Shown here: piece by piece, positions 34,968 to 47,103 of the stretch
Position numbering within the stretch: the stretch's first letter is position 1
How the letters are laid out: the number at the start of each line of letters is the position of its first letter
NCBI RefSeq assembly: GCF_009905375.1
Contig: NC_133652.1
Span: 16,170,850-16,234,849 of the forward strand
DNA length: 64,000 bases
Direction: 5' to 3'
From: Apium graveolens
Lineage: Eukaryota; Streptophyta; Magnoliopsida; Apiales; Apiaceae
The notes under the pieces: generated by a model
The model's database searches: none
What the model saw: the letters and a program-made list of their open reading frames with translations, nothing else
What the model was told of the DNA's origin: nothing
Made by a program: the position numbers and the translations under genes

Positions 34968-36504
34968 TCATTTTTCTAAAATATTCATCTTTTTATTTTT
35001 TAGAACAATATCTTTAAAAGATGATAGATTTAAAAATATAAATTATAATTACAACGAGTAATTACATATAATTATATATAAACAACACAACACAACACTA
35101 AAATTCTAGAAAACAAGCCCATCCGCAAATAGCTGAAGTAATAATTTTTAAATGCTGAGAAAAATTTGTCGTGTGCTCGGTTGATGTGTCACCTAGTCAT
35201 CTCACGCCATAAAAAATGATGCAACTATATTTTATACAATATCCTCAGAGAATACTTGACAGTTCATAATTTAGCCACTTGGAGGTGCTGTGCTGACATT
35301 GAAATACTCAAATCAACATCTATAATCAGGCTGTCAAAGTGTCAAATTTCTACGGAATTACCAATAAACTACACATTACTTTCCTGTTCTGTGGAAGATA
35401 CGTGATCACTTAATTACTAATCTTAGCAAATTGTTAGTAGTAAATTAACGACACCCTTGAATCTTGATGTATACAAGTCGATCGATCACTACATTCTAAG
35501 CAAGATTGAAGTTTATAATATAGAATTTAACACAGTAAATTACTCGGATGTAAAGTCAAGTATTTGACTTGCAAACCTAATTAAGCAGTTTAACTAGTAA
35601 TAAGATCACGTGAGACGCCCCCGAAAACAGGGTCAATAATCATATTAAGCTCGATGAACCCACAAGGTGGTTAATATCTTCACAAGTAGCTGTACAGTAG
35701 AGACTTGCGTGTGAATAGAGTTGCAGTGACCATGCAAACAGACAAATAAAGCTACCAGAATAAACGCGTCATAACCAAGTTGCGACATTTTACTTATTAT
35801 AAATGTGCTGTCTTTTTCAGTTTTTCTGTTATTTTTCTTTCTTTCTTTCTTGTCAATATTATTACATCTTCTTCTACTGCTTCACGTCACTGGCGACATA
35901 AGAATACCGGATAGTCTTTATCTTTGTGTGCTATTGTATATTTTAGAAAAAGAAAATGTTACTTTAAATAGTTTTGCAAATCATGTCATACTTTGACGAA
36001 GAGAACATTTGTTTGTCATTGCTAGAACCTTAATTTTCAACCTCGCTGGAAATAATTCTAACAACAGAGCGAAACACAAATTTATTAATTATTTTTAATT
36101 CAATACTGTTACACTACATGAATACAGCGTCAAACAAATTGGCTGATTATATCGGAAACGGTCAATATAAAGTTAAAATTGATCAATTTAGATGGTCGGT
36201 TTTAACATGTTTTCTTATGTTAGTTTACAAGTGTGTGCTATATTATATTTTGTTTTAATTTTATTCCTTCCATTCGCTTTTGCGTCATAGTTAACCTAAT
36301 CGATATTAGAAGATTAGAAAAATAAAGAGTATAATGTATATTGTGCAACTTTAGTTTCCACGATGTGCATTTTGTGTAACTCTGTTTTGCTATCTAGCAC
36401 TTGTGTACTTGCAGTTATAAGATTCTAAGAGATGATGTACTTCCGTTAATTATACATTAGCACCGTCAAAACAGGTTGGAAGGGAGGGGTAAAGTAGTAT
36501 TTTC
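34968..36504. other. Intergenic DNA left of the nested Copia block
   Basis: Apart from the possible small CACTA-like element at 36112 there is nothing I can name. The ORF at 35805-35996 is a hydrophobic low-complexity frame without support. Confidence 0.45.
36112..36224. mobile_element. Possible miniature CACTA-like element
   Basis: The left end CACTACATGAATACA and the right end TGTTTTCTTATGTTAGT resemble worn CACTACAAGAAAACA inverted repeats, with TTA on both sides as a possible 3-bp duplication. It is only 113 bp long and may be coincidence. Confidence 0.3.
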
Positions 36505-36768
36505 TGTAAGAACTTAAGCATAAAAGAGTTGGAGATTAAAGAAAAGAAATTTGTTCTCAATAATCCACACAACTAACTCACACAAAAGAGATATAAACTC
36601 ACACTTGTATTTACTCAAAATGATTATATAAAACTTGATTGATTACAAAGCTTGAAAGAGTGTTCTATTTATAGGCATCCATAGAATCTATTAGAATATT
36701 ATTTAATATGCAACTCCCTAGGTACATCAAAAGTTGAAGGTCGTGAACTCAAAATATCATAAACTCAA

Positions 36769-39700
36769 TGTTGGGTTTATGAAATCTATTAATTAAACCC
36801 ATGAAAATAGAATATTCAGATTCAGATTAGTTTATGGATTAGTCTACTTTTCAGATTTGGACTATAATTTTGATTTAGGCCCGGTTGCTTCTCTTATAAA
36901 TAATCATGTAATTATAAAATCATAAAACAACAAATTGAGAGAGATCAATACAAAATTAGTGCGGCTTGTGGAGTAGGAATTTCTGAACCATGTAAATCTT
37001 TGTCTTGTGTGATTCTCGTTTATTTTCTTGTTCTTATTTATTCGCTTTGGATTTTACTTTCGTTGTTGTATACTCAACAACTGGTATCAGAGCCTAGGTT
37101 TTCAGGCGAGTGGGAGCGATGGCAGAAGACGGGAAGGTAAAGATCGACAAATTTGATGGCAAAGGTCATGGGTTTTGAAAGATGCAAATTGAGGATTATT
37201 TGTATTAGAAAAAACTACATGAACCGCTGGAAGAGAAGAAACCAACTTCAATGAAGGATGAAGACTGAAAGCTTTTGGACAGGCAGGCTCTAGGGGTTGT
37301 CAGGTTGACTTTGGCGAAGAACGTTGCTTACAATATCGTCAAGGAAAGGACAACTTATGGTTGGATCAAGACTTTGTTAAACATGTATGAGAAGTCATCT
37401 GCTTCAAATAAGGTGTATTTGATTCGCTTGTTACTTGCCACTAGATTGAATGAAGGCGATTGTGTTGCTGATCATGTGAACGAATTTAATTCTATCCTAG
37501 CAAGATTGGCATTGATGGATATTAAATTTGATGATAAAGTACTAACTTTATTGTTGGTATCCTCATTACCGGACAGTTGGTCGGGATATGTCACTGCTAT
37601 AAGTAATTCATCTGGGAGCGGTAAGATGACTTTTGATGGAGTTCGAGATTTGATTCTTGGAGAAGGTATTCGTAGGAGAAACTCAGGAGAGTCGTCAGGT
37701 TCCTTGTTGAGTGCTGAGAGTAGTGGCAGAAAGTTCGAAAATGGGCAGAATATGGGGCGTAGCAGATCGAAGTCACATAAGAGAGGACAATCCAAAGATC
37801 GCAAGGATATTATTTGTTGGAATTGTCAGAAGAAGGGTCACTTCAAGAATCAGTGCACGGCTCCCGCGGTTCCTAAAAGAAAGAGTAAAGAGGATAATTC
37901 AGCTAACGTAGTTAAAGAAGTGGTGGGTGACGATGCTTTGATTTGTTGTGTTGAATGTTCGGTTGAATCATGGGTTATGGATTCTGGTGCATCATTCCAT
38001 GCTACCCCTTGCAAGGATTTAATGTTAAATTTCAGAGTTGGAAATTTTTCTAAAGTTCGTCTTGCTGATGATGAGACTTTGGATATTGCGGGCATGTGAT
38101 ATATTAATCTCAGAACCTCTTTGGGAACTAGCCGGACGTTGAAAGATGTAAGGTACATTCATGGACTGAAGAAGATGTTGTTATCCGTGGGTCAGTTAGA
38201 TAAGGATGGGTATCGAGTTACTTTCGGAGACGGACAATGGGAGGTTATAAAGGGGAATCTAGTTATTGCTCGTGGAAAGAAAAATGGGACTTTATACATT
38301 GTTGAACAATCTAGCTATAAAGCAAATGCAGTTGCTGATGAGATTGAGTCTTCAACTTTGTGGCACCAAAGGCTTGGTCATATGAGTGAAAAAGATATGA
38401 AGTTGTTAACTTCGAAGGGGAAGATTCCAGAGTTGAAGAATGTGAAAGTTGAATTATGTGAGCCATGTGTTCTTGGAAAGGAGAAACGTGTTAATTTTGC
38501 AAAATCAGGGAGGACCCCCAAGGCTAAGAAGTTAAAGTTAGTTCATACAGATGTATATGGTCCAACAACAGTTGCGTCATTTGGTGGATCTCGCTACTAT
38601 GTCATTTTCATTGATGATTCTACTAGAAAGGTATGGGTTTATTTTTTGAAGAATAAATCGGATGTGTTTTCTACTTTCAAGAAGTGGAAGACTGAAGTTA
38701 AAAATCAGACCGGTTTGAAGGTGAAGATGTCAGATAATGGTGGTGAATACAGTAGTGATGAGTTTAAAAGTTATTGCGCGAAATTTAGGATTAGAATGAT
38801 TAAAACTATTCCAGAGACACCACAACAGAATGGTGTTGCAGAGCGCATGAATAGAATCTTGAGTGAGAGGGCCATGAGTATGAGATTATATGCAGGGTTG
38901 CCAAAGATGTTTAGGGCAGATGTAGTTAGCACAACAACATATCTCATAAATAGAGGACCTTCAAGTCCTTTGGGGTTCAAGATTCCTGAAGAAGAGTGGC
39001 AGGAAAAAGAGGTAAATTTTTCAGTCTTACGAGTTTTTGGTTGTGTTTCTTATGTGCGTGTTAAAGATTCCGACAGGGACAAGCTTGATCCGAAAACAAA
39101 GAAGTGTATCTTCATTGGTTATGGCTCAAACGATATGGGTTAGCGTTTCTGGGATGAACTGACTAAGAAGGTCGTTAGAAGTAGAGATGTTACTTTTAAT
39201 GAGAATGCAGTGTATAAGGATAAGTTTGTAGTCGATTCTGAGTTTACAAAGGAACAACCTGAGAAAGAAAAAGCAGTGCTTGAAGATATTACAGAAACAG
39301 ATCTTGTAGGAAATAGTGGGAGTTCGGAGAATGTTGATGACAGGGTTCCAATAACTCCACCGGCTGAGGTAAAAAGATCTAGCAGAAGTGTGAGGCCACC
39401 ACAAAGATATTCTCCTTCAGCATATTATATGTTATTGACCGAGGACGGGGAGCCTCAATGTTATTCAGAGGCAGTACAAGTGGATGATTCAATTCGGTGG
39501 AAATTAGCTATGAATGAGGAGATGAGTTCTCTTGAGAAGAATGAGACTTGGTCTTTAACAAAGTTACCAGCATGAAAGAAGGCTTTACAAAATAAGTGGG
39601 TGTTCAGGATCAAAGAAGAACATGATGGCAGCAAGAGATACAAGGCAAATGTAGTAGTCAAGGGTTATCAACAGAAAAAGGGTATTGACTATACCGATCT

Positions 39701-41413
39701 ATTTTCTCCTATTTTTAAGATGACTACAGTTAGAATTATGCTAAGTATTGTGGTTGCAGAGGAGTTACATCTAAAGCAACTAGATGTTAAGACCGCATTC
39801 TTACATGGTGATCTTGATGAAGACATCTATATGGTTTAGCCGAAGGGATTTCAGGTAGATGGGAAAGAAAGCCTTGTTTGCAAGCTTATAAAAAGCTTAT
39901 ATGGTTTAAAGTAAGCACCGAGACAATGATACTTGAAGTTTGACAACTTTATGATGAAGAAAGGGTACACAAGGAGTGCTATGGATCATTGTTGTTACTT
40001 TATACAGTTTGAGTCATCTTATATCATATTGTTGTTGTATGTTGATGACATGTTGATAGTGGGATCAAATATGAGGGAAATCAACAGGTTAAAGAGACAG
40101 ACGTCTGAGTAGTTTGAGATGAAGGATATGGGTGCAGTAAAATAAATACTTGGTATGAGAATCATAAGGGATAGAGCTGAAGGTACTTTAAAATTATCTC
40201 AAGAAAAGTATGTTGAGAAATTGTCACAGAAATTCAGTGTCCAGGATGCGAAGACCAGAAGTACATCGTTGGCGAGTCACTTTAATATCACAAAGAAGCA
40301 ATCACCTAAAACGGATGAAGGCAAGAAAGATATGGCTAAAGTTCCTTATGCATCTGTAGTTGGCAGTTTAATGTATGTTATGGTGTGTACATGGCCAGAC
40401 ATTGCTCATGCAGTGGGAGTCGTTAGCAAATTTATGTCTAATCCAGGAAGAGAGCATTAGGAAGCAGTCAAGTGGTTGTTACGCTACTTGAAAGGCACAT
40501 CCAAGGTTGCACTATGTTTCAGTAAGAAAGATGTTATCTTAGAAGGGTTCTCTGATGTAGATTTGGATGGATGTTTGGATACAAGAAAAAGTACAACAGG
40601 TTATATTTTTACTTTGGGTGGCACCGCGGTTAGTTGGATGTGTCGACTTTAAAAAGTGTTGCTCTTTCAACTACAGAAGCAGAATATATGGCTATCTCTG
40701 AATCTAGCAAGGAGATGATTTGGTTGAAGAATTTTCTTAAGGAGTTGGGCAAGAAATAGGCGGACAGTGCTTTGTATAGCGACAGTCAGAGTGCTATTCA
40801 TCTTGCAAAGAATCCCGTGTTTCATGCTAGGACGAAGCATATTCAGCTGAGATATCACTTTACAAGAGAGTTGATAAGCAATGGTACTTTGTCCTTGAAG
40901 AAAATCCTTGGTTCAAAGAATCCTGCAGATATGTTGACTAAGGTGGTTACGAATGAAAATTTGAAACTTTGCGTAGCTTCAACTGGCCTTCAGAATTGAC
41001 TGATGAGAAGGCGTTGCACTAGTTAGAGTCATTAATTGAAGAATTAATTTTACTAGACTTACAAGAGTGAAGTGAAGATTGTCCAGACTACAAGTGGGAG
41101 ATTGTTGGCATTGTGGAGTCTATTAATTAAGCCTATGAAAATAGACTATTTAGATTCAGATTAGTTTATGGATTAGTCTACTTTTCAGATTTGGACTATA
41201 ATTTTGATTTAGCCCTAGTTTATTCCCTTATAAATACTCATGTAATTGTAAAATCATAACGCAACAAATTGAGAGAGATCAATACAAAATTAGTGCAGCT
41301 TGTGGAGTAGAAATTTCCGAACTACGTAAATCTTTGTCTTGTGTGATTATCGTTTGTTTTCTTGTTCTTGTTTATTTGCTTTGGGTTTTGCTTTCGTTGT
41401 TGTATACTCAACA
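36769..41413 (+). mobile_element. Tnt1-like Copia retrotransposon nested in the older 3' LTR
   Basis: Two 311-bp LTRs (36769-37079 and 41103-41413) begin TGTTGG and end TACTCAACA. They are flanked by a perfect CTCAA duplication (36764-36768, 41414-41418). The primer site CTGGTATCAGAGCC follows the left LTR, and the purine tract AAGTGGGAGAT precedes the right LTR. By eye the LTRs differ at about 30 positions (near 10%), mostly transitions, so this is not a recent insertion. It lies opposite in direction to its host element. Confidence 0.95.
37120..41000 (+). pseudogene. gag-pol of the Tnt1-like Copia element
   Basis: The polyprotein starts MAEDGKVKIDKFDG at 37120. In order it holds a Gag domain (to about 37800), the zinc knuckle CWNCQKKGHFKNQC (about 37815-37858), the aspartic protease core VMDSGASFHA (about 37975), a GAG-pre-integrase HHCC region (HQRLGHM ... 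CEPCVLG, 38360-38480), and integrase with the acidic residues in HTDVYG, SDNGGEY and GVAERMNR (38540-38860). Reverse transcriptase follows (VKTAFLHGDLDED about 39790, YVDDM about 40038), then RNase H (SDSQSAIHLA about 40775). At least ten in-frame stops and a frameshift near 40640 break it, so it cannot make a working protein. Confidence 0.93.
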
Positions 41414-41599
41414 CTCAAAAGTTTTGAAATTCAAAGGTATATTTTAGGTGCTTTCAAGAACATTCTATATATTAAAATAATAGTCAAAGTTTAGCTTATA
41501 ATTAATTTAACATCCCCCCTTAAGCTAAAATTTTTCTCATGTCGAGTTTATTCTTCAACTCCGTAAAAAAGTCGGGCCTCAAAGGTTTCGTAAAGATAT

Positions 41600-42822
41600 C
41601 ACTAATTTGGTCTTGTGACTTGCAATGATGAATCACAACTTCTCCTTTCTTCACCAATCTCGGATAAAATGATATTTGATTCTTATGTGCTTGCTCTTCC
41701 CATGAAACATCGGAATTTTTGTGAGTGCTATAGTTGACTTGCTATCACAATAAATAATTGGACTTTCTTTAGCGGTATGCTTGAGTTCCTCCAACACCCA
41801 TGTGATCCATAATGCTTGACAACTAGCTAATGATAAACAAATATATTCCACCTCCATCGTTGAGAGAGCCACAACTTGTTATTTCTTTGACATCTATGTG
41901 ATTGCACTAGAGCCAACAAAGAAAATATTTCTCGAAGTACTTTTACTATCATCAATACTTTCGACCCAATCATTATCACAATATCTAAACACCTTAGAGT
42001 CATTTAGCTTTTGATAATAAAATCAATCTCCAAGTGTTCCGTGAACATACCTCAAAATTCTTTTTCCGGCCTCCCAATGTGTCTTCTTTGGTTGCTCCAT
42101 GAATCTACTAATCAAACTAACATCATATGTGATATCCGGCTGAGTGGCGGTCAAGTACATCAGACTCCCAACAAGACTTCTATATAATATAGGATCAACA
42201 AATTTAAAATCATTATCCTCACTTAATTTCAAGCCAACTTCAACGGGAGTGCTACATGGTTTCGCCTCTTCCATTTGAAATCTCTTCATCAAATCATTTG
42301 CATACTTTTTTTTAGAGATTAAAATTCCTTTTTTATCTTGATTTACCTCAATACCAAGAAAGTAGTGAAGTAAACCCAAATCGGCCATCTCAAATTCTTG
42401 CATCATGTTCTTCTTGAATTCTTCAATATCATCATGATTATTTTTCATAAAATTCAAATCATCCACATATAAGCCAATGATTAAAATTTTATCTTTGTTC
42501 TCCTTGATGTAAAGTGCATGCTCATTTGGACACCTCTTGAATCCCATCTTTACAAAATACCCATATATGCGGCTATACCTTGCATGTGGGGCTTGTTTTA
42601 AGCCGTATAAAGCCTTCTTCAACCGATATACTTTATTTTATTCATTCTTCTTCACATAGCCCGGTGGCTGATCAATAAACACATCTTCTTGTAATTCGCC
42701 ATTAAAAAAAATGGATTTGACGTCCATTTGGTGAACTTGCCATATATTTTGCGTGATAAAAGGAAGTATCAAATGAATTGTTTCAAGGCGTGTCACAGGA
42801 GCAAAAACTTCTATGTAATCAA
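41600..42822 (-). pseudogene. Reverse transcriptase (C-terminal part) and RNase H of the old Copia
   Basis: Read on the minus strand, it resumes at VDYIEVFAPV (about 42822), just where the SIRE-like insertion ends. It continues through MKKALYGLKQAP (42622), YVDDLNF (about 42460), LHYFLGIEV and SLMYLTATQPDI (about 42150). RNase H has STMEVEYICLS and YCDSKSTIAL (41872-41740). Several stops lie between the open blocks. The domain order confirms that this belongs to the element whose integrase is at 47104-48132. Confidence 0.9.
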
Positions 42823-43626
42823 CACTGTTAGGTCACACACACTGTAGAAAGGGGTTGAATACAATGTTTAACACAATCAAATCGAATTAAAGAACACTAG
42901 TAACAGAAAACAAACTTTATTAAACTCTATTACAATATGGAATTGTTCTCTCTCAGTGATGAATAAATTATCACGAGAGCTGATAGGGTTACAATGAATA
43001 TTATTCTCGATAATGATAACACATATAGTGTAAACCCTATGTCTGTGTTTATATACTACACAGTTACAAGATAATCGATAATTGATATGGAATATAATTA
43101 TGCTTCCTAAAATATATCAATTAGTTATCTTTTCTTCCAAGTATTCTATTCTTCATAGAATTCCTTCTTCATGCATATTTCTTCTTGCGTTTATCTTGAT
43201 CTTCTTTCCTTTCAATCAGTCGCCTTCCTTATCTGAAAGTCTCCCTAAGTCCTGATATTATCTTCTGATAAATATCTCCTGATAACTTAAGTTCTGACAA
43301 CTTAAGTTCTGACTTCGGTATAAATACTGATTTCCAGTTAAGTACTGATTTGTCCTGTTTAAGTAAGATCTGAAAACTAAACACAAATCATATTAGACAT
43401 GACATTATCAAATATATCTAACAATCTCCCCCAACTTGTAAATTAGCATAATATACAAGTTTAACAGATATTTGATGATGTCAAAAATATTAAGTACAAA
43501 TGCATGAGAATTTGACTAGATAACTACAACTTACAGTCCTTAAAGCTTTACCATCTTTAACTTCTGATAACAGCTTCAGTCTGTAAACACATCGGAATTT
43601 GAGCAGTTGTAGATCTTGACTTGGCT

Positions 43627-45840
43627 TCAACTACTGATCTCTTTGATGTCAGGAGTTGTTCTGAGATAGTTCTTTAACAAACATCTCTCAACATATTTAA
43701 GTTCATCAATCATCCTCCTTTTAGCATTCTTCAATTCAACTATATCTTCACCAATTTGAAAGATAGCAGCCCCGAGATCATTTATTTTAGCTTTTCTTTT
43801 ATCCTGATCTAGTCTGATCAAATATGCCTTGTCGGACTCAAGATTGAATTCCACAGCTTTATAACCCAGAAAAGTAGTTATAATCTTAGCAGAGTTAGGC
43901 TTCATCTCAACAATATCACCCTTATGATCTCTGTACTTGGGACAGTATGTGCTGTCAGACTTTACAGAATAAAGCTTCTTCTGTCTCTGAATTTGAGTCT
44001 TCAAATAATTTGCAGCACCATCTGTTAATCTGTTCTTCACTTGAAGTAGGAATAGAACATGTTCTAGTTCCTCATAATACTTCAGTGGTATAGCATTCTG
44101 TCTAATATGGTAAACCCTTCCATCTGTCATAAAGTATAACAAGATGTGTTCTTTCAAGAATGTATGGTAAACCATCTGTACAAATTCAAGCTGATTCAAT
44201 CTTTCAGGAGTTGCTCCAACACCTGGTTCACTTAAGAAAGTTGGATCATTGGTTGTGTTCCGTACTCTTCTTTCATCAGCACTACCCAATCCAGATTTAT
44301 CTCTTACTTCCTTTCCTGTAACAACTCTTACTTCAAAACCACTTGCTGCAATCTTCAAAGATTGAGTTTGTTTGGCTTTAGTGAATCCTGGTAGGTGTAA
44401 TTTTGAAGGTTTAACCTGAGCAATGTCAGAGGTTTCCTTTAACTTATCTTCTGATATCAAGCCAACTTGAGCTATGTCAGAGGTTACTTGCTTCAGTGTC
44501 ATATCAGAACTTACTATATCTTGACTCTGAACAACTTGAGCCATGTCAGAGATTGTTTGAGAAATCTTATTTGAAATTAGAGTTAGATTAGCATCTTCAT
44601 CAGATATTTCTTCATCCATAGCAGGCACATAAACCTTTACAGGTTCACCAACTTTTTCTTTGCCCTTGAACCTTGGATCTATCTTCATTTGTGTTTTGGC
44701 CTTAGTTGCCACAGGATTGTCCTTTCTTTTATCACAATGCCTTTAGCCTTAGGAAGTTTCTTTTCAACAACAAAAGCTTCAGATTTGGAGTTGACTTTTT
44801 CTAACTTAAGTCTAGCTTCTTCTTCCTTTAGAATCTCAAAGTCCATTCCTGGATTTTCTTTTAGAAATAATTGTCTTGAAATCTCCTCATCAAGTTCCAG
44901 ATGTTCATCAGAACTTATCCTTTTACCAGTATCAGAAGTTATTCTTCTCCCAGTATGAGAACTTGTTCTTTGACTTATGGTTCCAGTTCTACTTGATGAA
45001 AGACCTTTACCTTGATCATGACCTCCACCCCCCAGAGTTTCCCGGGTCATCTTTTCCATCATCCTTTCCCTTCAGTGTCTTAACAGGTTTGCATTTGGAC
45101 TTAATTATTTTCTCCCCCTTTTTGGCATCAGCAGGTAAAAGAAGAGAGACAAGCAATTCCTCCGAGGATTGGATCTCATTGAGTTGATTTTGATGAGAAG
45201 CTTGATTCTTCAAAATTTCTTCAATTTGAGCTTGTTGCTTCTCCTGAGTTTTCTCAATGTAGGCAATTATGTCAAAGGTAGGTTGGAAAAACCTTTTCTT
45301 TTCAAGTTTCAGATTCATATCTTGTTGGATCTAGTTTTCTTGAATTTTATTCACCTTGTCATGAGTTATTGAGTGTTGACCTTGAAGGTGCCTTGTACTC
45401 AATACAGTAACTCTCAGTTGTGTCTTGAAATCATCATTTATCAGCATTTCATCAGCTTTTGCAAGATGCTCAGCAAGAATCTTTTCAGAAGGAACAAAAT
45501 TAACTGAGTTCCATTCTTTAGTCCACTCCTTTCTTCTAGGAGTTTCACTCCAAGGTACTGGTATTTCCCCTGTAACAAACTTCTTGACTATCTCAGCTTT
45601 AGGAACAGTTTGTTGAGGTGCATGTCCTGATGGACCAGCTGTATTGGCATCTAAATTGGCAGCAGCTTCACCAGTAACTTCATCATTAGCATCATCAGAA
45701 TTTATAGAATCAGCATCATCAGCTACCTCTGGTAAAATAATAGTATGAGAGGCTATGAAGGCTTCAACATCATCCTCTAAGTGCTGATCTCCAACTAAGT
45801 TCTGATCAACATCCATATTCTGATGTTCACCTAAAATCTG
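43627..45840 (-). pseudogene. Extra ORF region (env-like position) of the SIRE-like element
   Basis: Four overlapping minus-strand frames (45816-45331, 45318-45016, 45062-44685 and 44712-43627) read as one protein of roughly 700 residues broken by a few frameshifts. It starts MDVDQNLVGDQHLE. The first part is acidic, the middle is rich in Lys, Gln and Ser, and the longest intact piece has 361 residues (with GVGATPERLNQLEFVQMVYH). In SIRE/Maximus-type Copia elements such a reading frame lies between pol and the 3' LTR and has been called env-like. I see no clear signal peptide or membrane segment, so an envelope role is unsupported. No other family is recognised. Confidence 0.6.
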
Positions 45841-45926
45841 ATCTTCAGTATCTAGATGCAGAGAAGGTTTCTTCTCAGAAGAATGTTGTAATTGGGAGTT
45901 CTAGGCCCCTAAAATGGCTTAGAAAG

Positions 45927-46720
45927 CTAAATTCTGATGATGCAACTCCTACAGACTCTTCGAAAGCCCAAGTCCTGATAATCTCTTTTTCTTTTTCTAA
46001 CTAGAGATTCATTCATTTCAAGTACTTCATCCCTAACATAGAAAGCATCATCTCTATCTTTCTGAGTTTGATGGAACATGACTAACTTTTTTTCTAAATA
46101 ATCATTCCTCTTTCTATAAGCAAGATTTTCAGAAGTTAATCTTTCACATGTTAAATTTTGATCTCTATAACTAATAAACATGGTTTTAAGATATCTTTTC
46201 AACTCATTAATATCATCAGTATGAAAGGCATAAGTAGTTTGAGGCACCTTTAACTCAGCAACATCAGAACTGCTATCAGCATTTGCTATCAAGGCATAGT
46301 TCTCCTCACTTTCAGAATCTGAAGTGTATGTCCAGCTTTTCTTCTCTGTGACAAGAGTCTTGCCTTTGTCACTCTTCACTTTCTTGCAATAAGGAGATAT
46401 GTAGCCTTCCTCACCACAGTTTTAGCATTTGACATTTGTGTAATCTCCTCTGTCAGACTTTCTTCCTTTGCCTTCAGTTTTTTTGAAACTCTTCTTATCA
46501 GAACTTGCACCTTTCCTGGAAAACTTCTTTCCCTTTCTGAATTTTCTATATGCAATTCTTGTGATTCCTTTCACCATAAGAGCACACAGCTTCATCATCT
46601 CTTCATCAGCATCCATCTCAGGCAAGCTTTCAGTTTCTAAGTCATCATCACTATCAGAACTTGATGACTCAGTATCAGACTTTGTGATAAGATCTTTTCC
46701 CTTGCCTTTCCTTGAGAACT
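45927..46720 (-). pseudogene. Gag C-terminal part of the SIRE-like element
   Basis: On the minus strand a Lys/Arg-rich region (46625-46422, FRKGKKFSRKG) leads into a zinc knuckle with two faults: an in-frame TAA where the second residue should be, and Tyr in place of the His ligand (NCGEEGYISPYC, about 46424-46388). An acidic and coiled-coil-prone stretch follows (46379-45990: KSWTYTSDSESEENYAL, then NELKRYLKTMF). The frame then breaks at about 45927, where protease to RNase H would be expected. The pol region is absent. Confidence 0.7.
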
Positions 46721-47103
46721 TGATGCATATTTCTTTTTGCGTTTATCTTGATCTTCTTTCCTTTCAATCAGTCGCCTTCCTTATCTGAAAGTCTCCCTAA
46801 GTCCTGATATTATATTCTGATAAATATCTCCTGATAACTTAAGTTCTGACAACTTAAGTTCTCACTTCGGTATAAATGCTGATTTCCAGTTAAGTACTGA
46901 TTTGTCCTGTTTAAGTAAGATCAGAAAACTAAACACAAATCATATTAGACATGACATTATCAAATATATCTAACAAACACCATACTTTTATTTGTAACCT
47001 TTAACCACCAATCGCGCCGTATGTTTCTCAACTTCATCTTGTGCATTCATCTTTTTTTTTATAAACCCATTTGACTCCAATGAGTTTCTTTCCTTTAAAA
47101 GCT

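Larger units (their letters stand above)
42826..46975 (-). mobile_element. pol-less SIRE/Maximus-like Copia element nested in the older reverse transcriptase
   Basis: It starts TGTTAGGTCACAC and ends TATCTAACA, with a perfect duplication AACAC at 42821-42825 and 46976-46980. The left LTR (42826-43423, the 3' LTR of a minus-strand element) is complete. The right one is only 253 bp (46723-46975), lacking about 345 bp, and the primer site and the start of gag are lost with it. A purine tract (TTGGGGGAGATT on minus) adjoins the left LTR at 43424-43438. Where both exist, the LTRs differ at only about five positions, so this is the youngest insertion in the block. Inside are a Gag C-terminus and a long non-pol coding region. 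The assignment to the SIRE-like lineage is an inference from size and layout. Confidence 0.85.

Noticed and set aside
44689..45616. Plus-strand ORFs rich in Ser and Leu
   Set aside because: They are antisense to the extra reading frame of the SIRE-like element.
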